From NCBI GenBank assembly GCA_002342665.1, contig DDQK01000027.1:1-52339 (forward strand): a stretch of DNA of 52,339 nucleotides, in the 5' to 3' direction. The notes beneath the pieces were generated by a model, which was not told the origin of the DNA, did not search any database, and worked only from the letters and a program-made list of their open reading frames with translations. A program made the position numbers and the translations under genes. This document shows positions 1 through 7,534 of the stretch, one piece after another. Every line of letters starts with the position of its first letter. Positions within the stretch are counted from its first letter, which is position 1. This DNA comes from Prevotella sp. UBA2444 (GTDB lineage Bacteria > Bacteroidota > Bacteroidia > Bacteroidales > Bacteroidaceae).

Positions 1-16
1 TGAAAATGCCGCTTGG

Positions 17-53
17 CAGCAACCTGGGTCAGGGGACTCTGACCCACTTGCTG
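17..53. repeat. Nested inverted repeat (REP-like hairpin)
   Basis: An outer arm CAGCAA (17-22) pairs with TTGCTG (48-53), and an inner arm GGGTCAG (26-32) pairs with CTGACCC (39-45). No T-tract follows, so it looks like a dispersed hairpin rather than a textbook terminator. The gene it belongs to lies outside the window. Confidence 0.5.
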
Positions 54-210
54 AGTTTGCAGTAAGGAAAGTGGGGGTTTACAGTAAGGAAAGTAGGAGT
101 TTCCTTACGGTAAAGTCATCGTGCAGCGGGCGTGGTTGATATTTGCGGCTCCCGCCGTAAATGATTGCAGCCCCCGCCGTCAATGTCTGCGGCGGGGGCC
201 GTGAACCGGA
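54..210. repeat. Non-coding stretch with short direct repeats and a GC-rich palindrome
   Basis: The stretch downstream of the lipoprotein gene holds two near-copies of CAGTAAGGAAAGT and then three imperfect 22-bp units at 145-166, 167-188 and 189-210, built on a GCxGCxCCCGCCGT core. The last two also form a 10-bp inverted repeat, GCCCCCGCCG (170-179) with CGGCGGGGGC (190-199). The stem could slow transcription leaving the lipoprotein gene, but no T-run follows. I see no gene here. Confidence 0.5.
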
Positions 211-236
211 AAAAGAGTCTCGTTAGACGTCTTTCG

Positions 237-1706
237 TTAATTGGATGCGGTTACCGTCACTGTCGCCACTGGGCGGAGGACGGTATTTGTAGAGGAAAGA
301 CTATAGTTTTGAATAGTAACTGACGTGGAGCTCTGAAGCATACAGGACAAATTCCCTTGCTTATCAAAACAATACATTTTTACACCAGTGTTACCATATG
401 CACATTCTTTTCCATATGTATCAGATATTTCCTTTTTTTGATTAACAATTATCTCTAATTCAGAATACGTAGGAATACGCCATTCCCACGTAGACTCCAC
501 TGCCCATGATTGCAATTCTTCATTAAGAGTTGCTAAGGCAGTTTCAGCATCTGTCGAACTTGGATTTATTTTCATCTCCTTATCTACCGACGAAAATACA
601 AGGATCTGATTCGTTGTTTCATCCACGCTCAGAACATAGTTCCCTTTATACGTGCTACCAACAGCCGGCAGTTCCACGGTCTGCGAGGTCTCGCTTCCAC
701 CAGTAGTCTCACCACCTTCGGTATTATCACCACCTCCGGTATTATCACCACCTCCGGTATTATCACCGCTTCCAGTTTCTCCGCTACCACTTTCGCCTCC
801 GGTATCAGAACCACCTGACGTAGTCCCCGTGGCACTGTTTTCATCGAACTCGAAGGTAATAGCCGTGTCATCACCCCACTCCGAGCCACTGATTGTGCCA
901 GAGATAGCCAGCTTGGCCTGCTCAGTATAGGTAGCATCAATCGTCAACTTGTGATTGGCCTCCAGCTTTTGATCGGCGGCATAGGAATAGCTCGTGGTAC
1001 TTGATGCAGTAGTGAAATTGACCGTAATTGTCGGCTTGTCGACAGAGGGGAACAGGAACGTACCCGTTTCGTCCTCGGAGAAGCTCCATGTGGTACCGTC
1101 TTCAGCCTTCACCAGATCAATAGTACACCTCCCGTTTGTCCCACTATACGTCCCGTCCAATAGCAGAGTTTCATAAAGCGGAGCCACAGAGACACTGACG
1201 GCAGTCACACCAGTAGGCACCTTCTTGATGGTAATCTGCTTGACACCTGACACCGCCCGTGTCAGCGAGAGCGTCAGATTATGCTCCTCAGCATCAGCTA
1301 CGGTCACGGTGGCATGCGATGTCATCAGATCGCCTTGCTTTTGTTCCGACTTGAGCGTCAGGGGACTCGTCTTCTGCGCCTCATCCTTAGTGGGCATGCT
1401 GTAGAGTGACGCATCCACGCCTGCAACAGCATAAATGTCGTAGGTACCGCCAGCAACAGGCACCAAGGCATTCTGGCTGACATCAGACAATAAGCCGACA
1501 CACGTATTACTGGCATTAAACACATAGAGGCTGACTGGCGTGGGGACATTCTCAGCCAGCGTAGGATCAGCACTTCGAGTGAACACATGGAGTACACTCG
1601 TCGGCTCAGGCTCCTGAGCATCAACATTCAACACATCTCCGTGACAGCTGCACAGAGTCGACAAACCACATACTGCGGCAATAGAAATCAAAAGATTCTT
1701 TTTCAT
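237..1706 (-). CDS. Fimbrillin-like surface lipoprotein
   Basis: 489 residues. The N-terminus is a Bacteroidetes lipoprotein signal: MKKN, a hydrophobic run, then LCSC, with Cys21 as the likely lipidated residue. The next ~250 residues (LYVFNASN, YDIYAVAGVD, beta-rich) resemble the anchor domain of FimA/Mfa-type fimbrial subunits. A Gly/Asp/Thr-rich linker with GGGDNT repeats (~residues 310-335) follows. The ~140-residue C-terminal part has WRIPTYSEL and ends in LRPV, reminiscent of DUF1566-like ligand domains. It is probably exported to the cell surface as an adhesin or pilus component. It is monocistronic, with its own promoter just past the upstream operon's terminator. The family call rests on pattern resemblance only. 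Confidence 0.55.
   Translation of the reverse strand: MKKNLLISIAAVCGLSTLCSCHGDVLNVDAQEPEPTSVLHVFTRSADPTLAENVPTPVSLYVFNASNTCVGLLSDVSQNALVPVAGGTYDIYAVAGVDASLYSMPTKDEAQKTSPLTLKSEQKQGDLMTSHATVTVADAEEHNLTLSLTRAVSGVKQITIKKVPTGVTAVSVSVAPLYETLLLDGTYSGTNGRCTIDLVKAEDGTTWSFSEDETGTFLFPSVDKPTITVNFTTASSTTSYSYAADQKLEANHKLTIDATYTEQAKLAISGTISGSEWGDDTAITFEFDENSATGTTSGGSDTGGESGSGETGSGDNTGGGDNTGGGDNTEGGETTGGSETSQTVELPAVGSTYKGNYVLSVDETTNQILVFSSVDKEMKINPSSTDAETALATLNEELQSWAVESTWEWRIPTYSELEIIVNQKKEISDTYGKECAYGNTGVKMYCFDKQGNLSCMLQSSTSVTIQNYSLSSTNTVLRPVATVTVTASN
720..773 (-). repeat. Three 18-bp tandem repeats in the lipoprotein linker
   Basis: Units start at 720, 738 and 756; each reads GGTATTATCACCACCTCC on the plus strand, the third with small changes. 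They encode the GGGDNT linker. Because 18 is a multiple of 3, slippage would change linker length without breaking the frame. Confidence 0.85.
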
Positions 1707-1743
1707 ACTAATTAAATTAAGGGTTACACCTAAGATTCTGGCG

Positions 1744-1751
1744 CAAAGGTA
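1744..1751 (-). promoter_or_regulatory. Promoter -7 box of the lipoprotein gene
   Basis: TACCTTTG on the minus strand matches the Bacteroidetes TAnnTTTG element. It lies 37 nt upstream of the ATG and directly after the terminator of the rha operon. Confidence 0.6.
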
Positions 1752-1753
1752 AG

Positions 1754-1792
1754 AAAAAATCCCGAAACCTCCAAGCGATTTCGGGATTTTTT
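1754..1792 (-). terminator. Intrinsic terminator of the rha operon
   Basis: A 14-bp perfect stem, AAAAAATCCCGAAA (1754-1767) with TTTCGGGATTTTTT (1779-1792), ends in a T-run on the minus strand 22 nt after the rhaT stop. It insulates the next promoter. Confidence 0.85.
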
Positions 1793-1813
1793 ACTGTTAT
1801 TCCGTAAAATCTC

Positions 1814-2848
1814 CTATACCAGCTGTGGCAAGAAGCATGAAATGACTAGAACCACAATACCACAGATGAGCACACAGATGGTCTTCTGTGAACATCCCTT
1901 CCACTCTTTGAGAATGATGCCCCAGACATTGGAGAACACCACATTGAGGGCCATCAAGATGCAGAAGGAGAGCGTCATCAGTGTCGGCGACTCCGTCAGG
2001 AATCCCTTGCCAAGGGCCAGTCCGAAGAACTGCGAATACCACAGAGCACCAGCCAACAGACAGAACAGCAGATTGTTGCCCCAGACAGCCGTCTTGCCAT
2101 AGTCGCCCCAGGTCTTGTTCACCTGGTTCTGATAGAAGCAATAGATGGCATTCGTCAGGAATCCGCCGAAGGTCACGAGGAAGGTGGCAGGCAATGTGCG
2201 GAACATCGGGTCAGTGAGTTCTCCGAAGTTGATATCCTTACCGAACTCCAGACCTACGTTGAAGCAACCACTCATAAAACCAGCCAACAGAGCGATGGCC
2301 AGTCCCTTGGGGAAGTTAAAGTCCTTGACTGCCGCCTTCTTTTCCTCCTCAGAGAGCGAGTTGGCCTTCATGCTTCCGGCCACGCCGATAATGGCGATGC
2401 CGATGAGGGTCACCACCACACCGAGAATCACGGCAAAGGTGAGAGAGTCGAGGGCATTCAACTCTGGGAAGAAGATATTGAGCAGCACAGGTCCCATGAT
2501 AGTGCCAAGCCCAGCACAGGTGCCAAGCGCTATCGACTGTCCGAGGGCCACACCAAGGTAACGCATCGACAGTCCGAACGTCAGGCCACCGACACCCCAG
2601 AGCACACCGAAGAAGATGGTCATCCACACGTTGAACGACGGAGCACTGCCGAAGAGTCCGAACAGCGACTGGCCTTCAGGCACAGCCAACAGGGCACCGA
2701 GGAACGGCAGCACCAGCCATGCGAACACGCCCTGGATAATCCAATACGACTCCCACGACCAATCCTTTATCTTATTGATAGGTACGTAGCAACTCGACTG
2801 GCAGAATGCGCCGATGGCGATGATGAGTAATCCGATAATGATATCCAT
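1814..2848 (-). CDS. rhaT: L-rhamnose:H+ symporter RhaT
   Basis: 344 residues, the usual RhaT length, with about ten hydrophobic segments through the inner membrane. The N-terminus (MDIIIGLLIIAIGAFCQSS, then YVPINKIKDWSWE) is characteristic of the RhaT family. It imports rhamnose, or possibly another 6-deoxyhexose, with a proton. It begins 3 nt after the isomerase gene and is the last gene of the operon, followed by the terminator at 1754-1792. The family is clear; the true substrate in this organism is inferred from the neighbouring rhamnulokinase. Confidence 0.9.
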   Translation of the reverse strand: MDIIIGLLIIAIGAFCQSSCYVPINKIKDWSWESYWIIQGVFAWLVLPFLGALLAVPEGQSLFGLFGSAPSFNVWMTIFFGVLWGVGGLTFGLSMRYLGVALGQSIALGTCAGLGTIMGPVLLNIFFPELNALDSLTFAVILGVVVTLIGIAIIGVAGSMKANSLSEEEKKAAVKDFNFPKGLAIALLAGFMSGCFNVGLEFGKDINFGELTDPMFRTLPATFLVTFGGFLTNAIYCFYQNQVNKTWGDYGKTAVWGNNLLFCLLAGALWYSQFFGLALGKGFLTESPTLMTLSFCILMALNVVFSNVWGIILKEWKGCSQKTICVLICGIVVLVISCFLPQLV

Positions 2849-2851
2849 CTT

Positions 2852-4282
2852 TTATCTGCAAACGACGTCACACTCAATGTTGAGGATCTTAGCCACCTTG
2901 AGGATGGTGTCGATGTGGTGACCCACAGCGGCTGCCATGTGGTGGGTAGGACCGGCCTCGCTCCACTTGTTGACGAACTCACGGCAAGGCAGTGAGAACT
3001 TGGTGCGCATGTTGGTATCGCCGAACATGAAGATGGGACCCTCCTCGTTGATGCCCTCGGCAGCCACGAACTTGAACACGCCGTTGGCATCCTGGGTGAT
3101 GGCGAGATAGGTCACAGGACCTGTGGGAGGATAGAACTGTGTCAGATAGCCGCCGCCAGTCTTGCCGTGGAACACGGGCACGATCTTCATCGTAGGCTTG
3201 TGGGCCTGAGAGATGTCGAAGTCACCAGAGCCGGAGTGGCCGATGATGCAGATGTCCTTCGGGAAGTCGATAGAATACATCTCAGCCAGCGTACCTGTGC
3301 CCGAGATGGTCTTCAGAATCGACATGGCCATAGCCACCTTCATATCGCCCTCGACGGCGCAGGCCGTGTGCTGCTTGATGAGCATCGAGAATGCAGGAAT
3401 CAGCATCGAGTCGAGCTTGCCGGCCACACCCTGAGCGAAGCCTGCATAGTGTGAGGCGATCATGCCGAGCTTCTCATCCTTCACCCACTGCTCGAAGGCA
3501 ACAACGTACTTGGCCATATCCCATACCTTCTCGATGGTACCGCCGCCTTCAATCTCGAAGGTGTCGAGGATGTCCTGAGCCTTGGCGCGGATGGCCTCCT
3601 CATCGGTGATGTTGTCGGCGATGGCCCACATCTGCTCCCAGTCGAACTGCTTGGTATAGACAAACATACGGTGGTAGAGGTTGGTCTCGTCGATATAGAG
3701 GTCCATCATGCCAGGATACGGACGACCGATCTGGGCGATATTGGTATCGCGGAAGCGACGGCGCACCTGAGCGGCACGGCACCAGTCCTCAATCTCACGC
3801 TGTACCTCGGGATCACCGCCTTCTACGACACCGGTAATCACAGCCGAGCGCTTGCCGGCACGGTTCAGGTCAGCCACCATCTCACCGATAGCTCCACAGG
3901 CATAGAGGTCGCCCAGCCAGATGGGGATGTCGGTGTGCTCGTAGTCGGGGGCGAGCTTCTTCTGCACGTTGACGATGACCACGGGCACGTCGAGGTCGCG
4001 CACGGCCGGAAGCATGTTGTAGGAGGTGCAGTAGGTGAGCATCTGCAGGATAACCAGGTCGACATCGGCAGCGCGGAACTTATCGCCAGCGGCCATCGAC
4101 TGCTCCTTGGTGGTCACCATGCCGCCGTCGATAATCTCGATGGTGTCGGGCAGGGTCTTCTTGAAGTCTGCATACTGCTGCTCGAAGTTAGGAACGAGCT
4201 GTGGGAACTGTGGCAGGTACGCCTGCAGGGCGATTGAGAATACACCTACCTTTGCTTTGGTTTCTACTAATGGTTTTGCCAT
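2852..4282 (-). CDS. L-fucose/L-arabinose isomerase-fold sugar isomerase
   Basis: 476 residues, cytoplasmic. The sequence (KVGVFSIALQAYLPQFP at the start, GTGTLAEMYSIDFPKD mid-C-terminal, HMAAAVGHHIDTILKVA at the end) is of the FucI/AraA superfamily, not the TIM-barrel RhaA family. It should interconvert an aldose and a ketose, using Mn2+ in this superfamily. Its place between a rhamnulokinase and RhaT suggests that it supplies the ketose for the kinase, presumably rhamnulose or fuculose. No RhaA and no RhaD/FucA aldolase occur nearby, so the pathway must be completed elsewhere. Fold assignment is confident; substrate is not. Confidence 0.75.
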   Translation of the reverse strand: MAKPLVETKAKVGVFSIALQAYLPQFPQLVPNFEQQYADFKKTLPDTIEIIDGGMVTTKEQSMAAGDKFRAADVDLVILQMLTYCTSYNMLPAVRDLDVPVVIVNVQKKLAPDYEHTDIPIWLGDLYACGAIGEMVADLNRAGKRSAVITGVVEGGDPEVQREIEDWCRAAQVRRRFRDTNIAQIGRPYPGMMDLYIDETNLYHRMFVYTKQFDWEQMWAIADNITDEEAIRAKAQDILDTFEIEGGGTIEKVWDMAKYVVAFEQWVKDEKLGMIASHYAGFAQGVAGKLDSMLIPAFSMLIKQHTACAVEGDMKVAMAMSILKTISGTGTLAEMYSIDFPKDICIIGHSGSGDFDISQAHKPTMKIVPVFHGKTGGGYLTQFYPPTGPVTYLAITQDANGVFKFVAAEGINEEGPIFMFGDTNMRTKFSLPCREFVNKWSEAGPTHHMAAAVGHHIDTILKVAKILNIECDVVCR

Positions 4283-4324
4283 AATACAAAAAATTTATAA
4301 TGTTAATAATACTTTTTCTCTTTT

Positions 4325-4457
4325 GGACAAAAATCTACAAAAATCTTACACGAAATCTCTTTTCTTTGTCACATATTCATAAGATCCCTTAATATAGTCA
4401 TAAAGGTATCTTTCTGTCACTAAATTCTTCGGGTTAGATTTTTGAAGATTTTTGTCC
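4325..4457. repeat. 133-bp element with 21-bp terminal inverted repeats between rhaB and the isomerase gene
   Basis: GGACAAAAATCTACAAAAATC (4325-4345) is repeated inverted at 4437-4457 with 20 of 21 positions matching. The inside is AT-rich and has no ORF. A related sequence occurs at 38580-38660. It looks like a miniature mobile element or mRNA-processing hairpin within the operon and fills most of the 183-nt gap between kinase and isomerase. Confidence 0.6.
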
Positions 4458-4465
4458 CTAATAAA

Positions 4466-5983
4466 TTATTGTTTCGTAATCCGCAGATATTTGTCGAAAG
4501 CTGCATCCCATGCCGCCTTGTCCTGAGGCTCGTACTTGACGAGTTCAAGACTATTGGCAATGATCTGACGCATCTCCCAGATGTCCTTCACCTGTCCCGC
4601 AGCCTTGGCCTGCAGCATGATATTGCCGATGGCAGTACCCTCCTGAGGTCCGGCAAGCACGGTAGCCCCTGTAGAGTTGGCCGTAAACTGATTCAGATAT
4701 TTGTTCAGGCTACCCCCACCGATGATGTGGAGCACTTCCAACTTAAAGGGCGCAAACTCCTGCATCCACTGGAATACCTGCCGATAGCGCAGGGCCAGAG
4801 AGTCGAAGATACAACGGCATATCTCTGCCGGTGTCTCAGGCACAGGCTGGTTGGTCTTGCGACAGTACTGCTGGATAGCCCCAATCATTGAAGCCGGGGC
4901 AGCAAACAACTGGTCGTCGGGATTGATGATAGAGCGGAACGGCTCCACCTGCATGGCCGAGCCCTGCAGTTCAGGATGGCTTACTTCGCTCAAAGGTATA
5001 CTCTCACCTCTCACCTCTAACCTCTCACCACTGGATATCCACTCCAGGCGACAGCGCTCATAGAGCCACATGCCGCAGATGTTCTTCAGGAAGCGCGTCG
5101 TGCCTTCGATACCTCCCTCATTGGTAAAGTTGCGCTCGTAACTCAGTTCGCTGATGATGGCGTCCTTCGTCTCGATACCCATGAGGCTCCATGTTCCACT
5201 GCTGAGATAGGCAAACTTCTCATCCTTGGCAGGTACGGCAGCCACGGCGGAGCCCGTATCGTGACCAGCCACAGCAATCACCGGCACGGCACCCAGCCCC
5301 GTGAGTTTCTGTACTTCATCAGTGAGCACACCGATACAAGTGCCAGGGTTCACCATCTTACCAAACTTTGAGCGCGTCAGCCCCAGCGAGGCCAGCAGTC
5401 GCTCGTCGAGCTGCTTCGTACGGGGGTCGAGCAACTGCGAGGTAGAGGCGATGGTATATTCACACACCTCGTTGCCCGTCAGCATCCAGCTCAGGGCATC
5501 GGGCACGAAGAGTATCTTCTGTGCATTCATGAAGGCAGAGTTACCCTCACGCTTCATGGCGTAGAGTTGGAAGATACTGTTGAAATTCAGGAACTGGATA
5601 CCAGTCACGTCATAGACCTCCTTCTTCGAGATGACGTGCTTCAGGTAATCATCCATCGCATCAAACGTAATAGGATCGCGATAGGCACGCGGATTCCTTA
5701 ATATAGCGCCGTCGTCGCCAATAAACACGAAGTCGACGCCCCAAGTGTCGATACCGATGCTGGTGATTTCCAGTCCACGGCGAGCCACCTCCTTCAGTCC
5801 CTTGATAATCTCGAAATACAGGGCATAGATGTCCCAGTAGAAATGTCCGCCCTGCTCTATCAGGTTGTTGGGGAAACGGGTCACCTCCTCCAATTCGAAC
5901 TTTGAGTCGTTGATCGTTCCGATGATGGTTCTGCCGCTGGTAGCACCCAGGTCTACGGCGAAGAAATATTTCTTGGATTCCAT
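4466..5983 (-). CDS. rhaB: Rhamnulokinase
   Basis: 505 residues, an FGGY-family sugar kinase that phosphorylates L-rhamnulose with ATP in the cytoplasm. Visible are the N-terminal nucleotide loop (FAVDLGATSGR), SIGIDTWGVDFVFI, the central AGHDTGSAVAAVP and YLSSGTWSLMG, and the C-terminal HIIGGGSLN with N-x-F-T-A adenine-site residues. The family is usually about 490 residues. The excess maps near residues 315-335, where GERLEVRGE is encoded by four copies of a heptamer DNA repeat (5001-5028). First gene of the operon, with its own -7 box. A FucK-like role on fuculose cannot be excluded, given the isomerase next door. Confidence 0.88.
   Translation of the reverse strand: MESKKYFFAVDLGATSGRTIIGTINDSKFELEEVTRFPNNLIEQGGHFYWDIYALYFEIIKGLKEVARRGLEITSIGIDTWGVDFVFIGDDGAILRNPRAYRDPITFDAMDDYLKHVISKKEVYDVTGIQFLNFNSIFQLYAMKREGNSAFMNAQKILFVPDALSWMLTGNEVCEYTIASTSQLLDPRTKQLDERLLASLGLTRSKFGKMVNPGTCIGVLTDEVQKLTGLGAVPVIAVAGHDTGSAVAAVPAKDEKFAYLSSGTWSLMGIETKDAIISELSYERNFTNEGGIEGTTRFLKNICGMWLYERCRLEWISSGERLEVRGESIPLSEVSHPELQGSAMQVEPFRSIINPDDQLFAAPASMIGAIQQYCRKTNQPVPETPAEICRCIFDSLALRYRQVFQWMQEFAPFKLEVLHIIGGGSLNKYLNQFTANSTGATVLAGPQEGTAIGNIMLQAKAAGQVKDIWEMRQIIANSLELVKYEPQDKAAWDAAFDKYLRITKQ
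5001..5028. repeat. Four heptamers (CTCTCAC type) inside rhaB
   Basis: CTCTCAC, CTCTCAC, CTCTAAC, CTCTCAC in tandem. On the coding strand they read as part of GERLEVRGE. See the finding on in-frame repeats. Confidence 0.85.
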
Positions 5984-6013
5984 AATTTTAAGTAGTTATT
6001 GATGATTCTGCTG

Positions 6014-6021
6014 CAAAGTTA
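6014..6021 (-). promoter_or_regulatory. Promoter -7 box of the rha operon
   Basis: TAACTTTG on the minus strand, 30 nt upstream of the rhaB ATG. No regulator gene is visible beside it. Confidence 0.55.
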
Positions 6022-6092
6022 GACAATTTTTTCCTATTCGCACCAATAAAATATGATTTTTCCCCAAGAATTTTTGCTATCCGGGAAAATTA

Positions 6093-6136
6093 TTCATGAT
6101 TCATAATTCATAATTCATAATTATTTCCTACCTTTG
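6093..6136 (+). promoter_or_regulatory. nhaD promoter with heptamer array in the -33 region
   Basis: The -7 box TACCTTTG is at 6129-6136. Immediately upstream are four heptamers, TTCATGA then three TTCATAA (6093-6120), covering the place where the -33 element should be. The promoter also argues against an upstream translation start at 6134 for nhaD, because that would fall inside the -7 box. Confidence 0.6.
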
Positions 6137-6178
6137 CAACGCGATTTAGGAACTAAAACAATTAAAACAAATAACATT

Positions 6179-7534
6179 ATGTCTACTTTAACAATTGCAA
6201 TCGTTATCGTTTTCTGTATCGGCTATTTCTGCATAGCCATCGAGAGCGTGACAAAGATCAACAAGGCTGCCATCGCCTTGCTCATGTTCGTTGCCACCTG
6301 GACCCTGTTCATGATGGATCCGGGCAGCTATGTCGCCGGTGCCACAGGCGACAACATCGCCTCGGCTGTCAGCGGGGTCATCGAGCACCATCTGGGTTCC
6401 ACCGCCACTACCCTCTTCTTCCTCATGGGCGCCATGACCATCGTGGAACTCGTGGACCAGAATGGCGGTTTCAACTTTGTACGCGACACGCTGCAGACCA
6501 AGTCGAAACGGGCATTGCTGTGGCGCATTGCCTGCATGACGTTCATCCTCTCGGCCATCCTCGACAACCTGACCACCTCAATCGTGATGATTATGATCCT
6601 CCGCAAGCTGGTCAGCGACCACCAGGACCGCATCATCTATGCCGCACTTGTGGTGATTGCTGCCAATAGTGGCGGCGCATTCTCACCCATCGGCGACGTA
6701 ACCACCATCATGCTGTGGAACAAGGGCGTCATCACCGCTGCCGGCGTCATCATGGAGATATTCATCCCCTCAGTTGTGTCAATGGTCATACCGGCTTACA
6801 TCCTCTCACTGTCGCTGAAAGGCAATCTGGCACCAGTACAGGAGACCGCCGTCATTGAGGAGAGCGACGGACTATCTGCCAAGCAGCGCAAGATCATCTT
6901 CTTCCTTGGCGTGGGAGGCCTCATCTTCGTACCCATCTTCAAGACCATCACCCACCTGCCGCCGTTCGTGGGCATCCTGCTGGTGCTCGGCGTACTGTGG
7001 ACAGTGACCGAGATATTCTATACCAGCATCCACCAGGAGAGTGAGGACACCGCCGACAACCGTGGCACTCAGAAGCGCGTGTCGAAGATGCTGTCACGCA
7101 TCGACATGGACACCATCCTCTTCTTCCTCGGTATCCTGATGGCTGTGGCCTGTCTGGAGACCATCGGCGTACTGACGCTGCTGGGCCAGACGCTCGACAC
7201 CGTCTTTGAGGGTAACCACTACCTCGTGACTGGTATCATCGGTGTACTCTCATCCATCGTCGACAATGTGCCCCTCGTGGCAGGCTGCATGGGCATGTAT
7301 CCCGTTCAGGCTGCCGGCGACATGGCTGTCGACGGCATCTTCTGGCAGTTGCTGGCCTACTGTGCCGGTGTGGGTGGCTCGATGCTCATCATCGGCTCCG
7401 CTGCCGGTGTAGTGGTGATGGGCTTGGAGAAGATCACCTTCGGCTGGTACATGAAGAAGGTAACATGGATTGCCTTCGTAGGCTACCTCGCCGGTATCAT
7501 CTGCTACTGGCTGGAGAAGACGTTTATCTTCTAA
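6179..7534 (+). CDS. nhaD: NhaD-type Na+/H+ antiporter
   Basis: 451 residues from the ATG at 6179; a longer reading from 6134 overlaps the promoter and is rejected. Hydrophobic throughout with about a dozen membrane segments. The ion-transporter-superfamily signatures DNLTTSIVMIMI, NSGGAFSPIGDVTT and SSIVDNVPLVAG are those of NhaD antiporters, which exchange Na+ or Li+ for protons at the inner membrane and so keep pH and sodium balance. It is a single gene whose stop codon interlocks with that of gltD on the other strand (CTAA at 7531-7534). Confidence 0.88.
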   Translation: MSTLTIAIVIVFCIGYFCIAIESVTKINKAAIALLMFVATWTLFMMDPGSYVAGATGDNIASAVSGVIEHHLGSTATTLFFLMGAMTIVELVDQNGGFNFVRDTLQTKSKRALLWRIACMTFILSAILDNLTTSIVMIMILRKLVSDHQDRIIYAALVVIAANSGGAFSPIGDVTTIMLWNKGVITAAGVIMEIFIPSVVSMVIPAYILSLSLKGNLAPVQETAVIEESDGLSAKQRKIIFFLGVGGLIFVPIFKTITHLPPFVGILLVLGVLWTVTEIFYTSIHQESEDTADNRGTQKRVSKMLSRIDMDTILFFLGILMAVACLETIGVLTLLGQTLDTVFEGNHYLVTGIIGVLSSIVDNVPLVAGCMGMYPVQAAGDMAVDGIFWQLLAYCAGVGGSMLIIGSAAGVVVMGLEKITFGWYMKKVTWIAFVGYLAGIICYWLEKTFIF

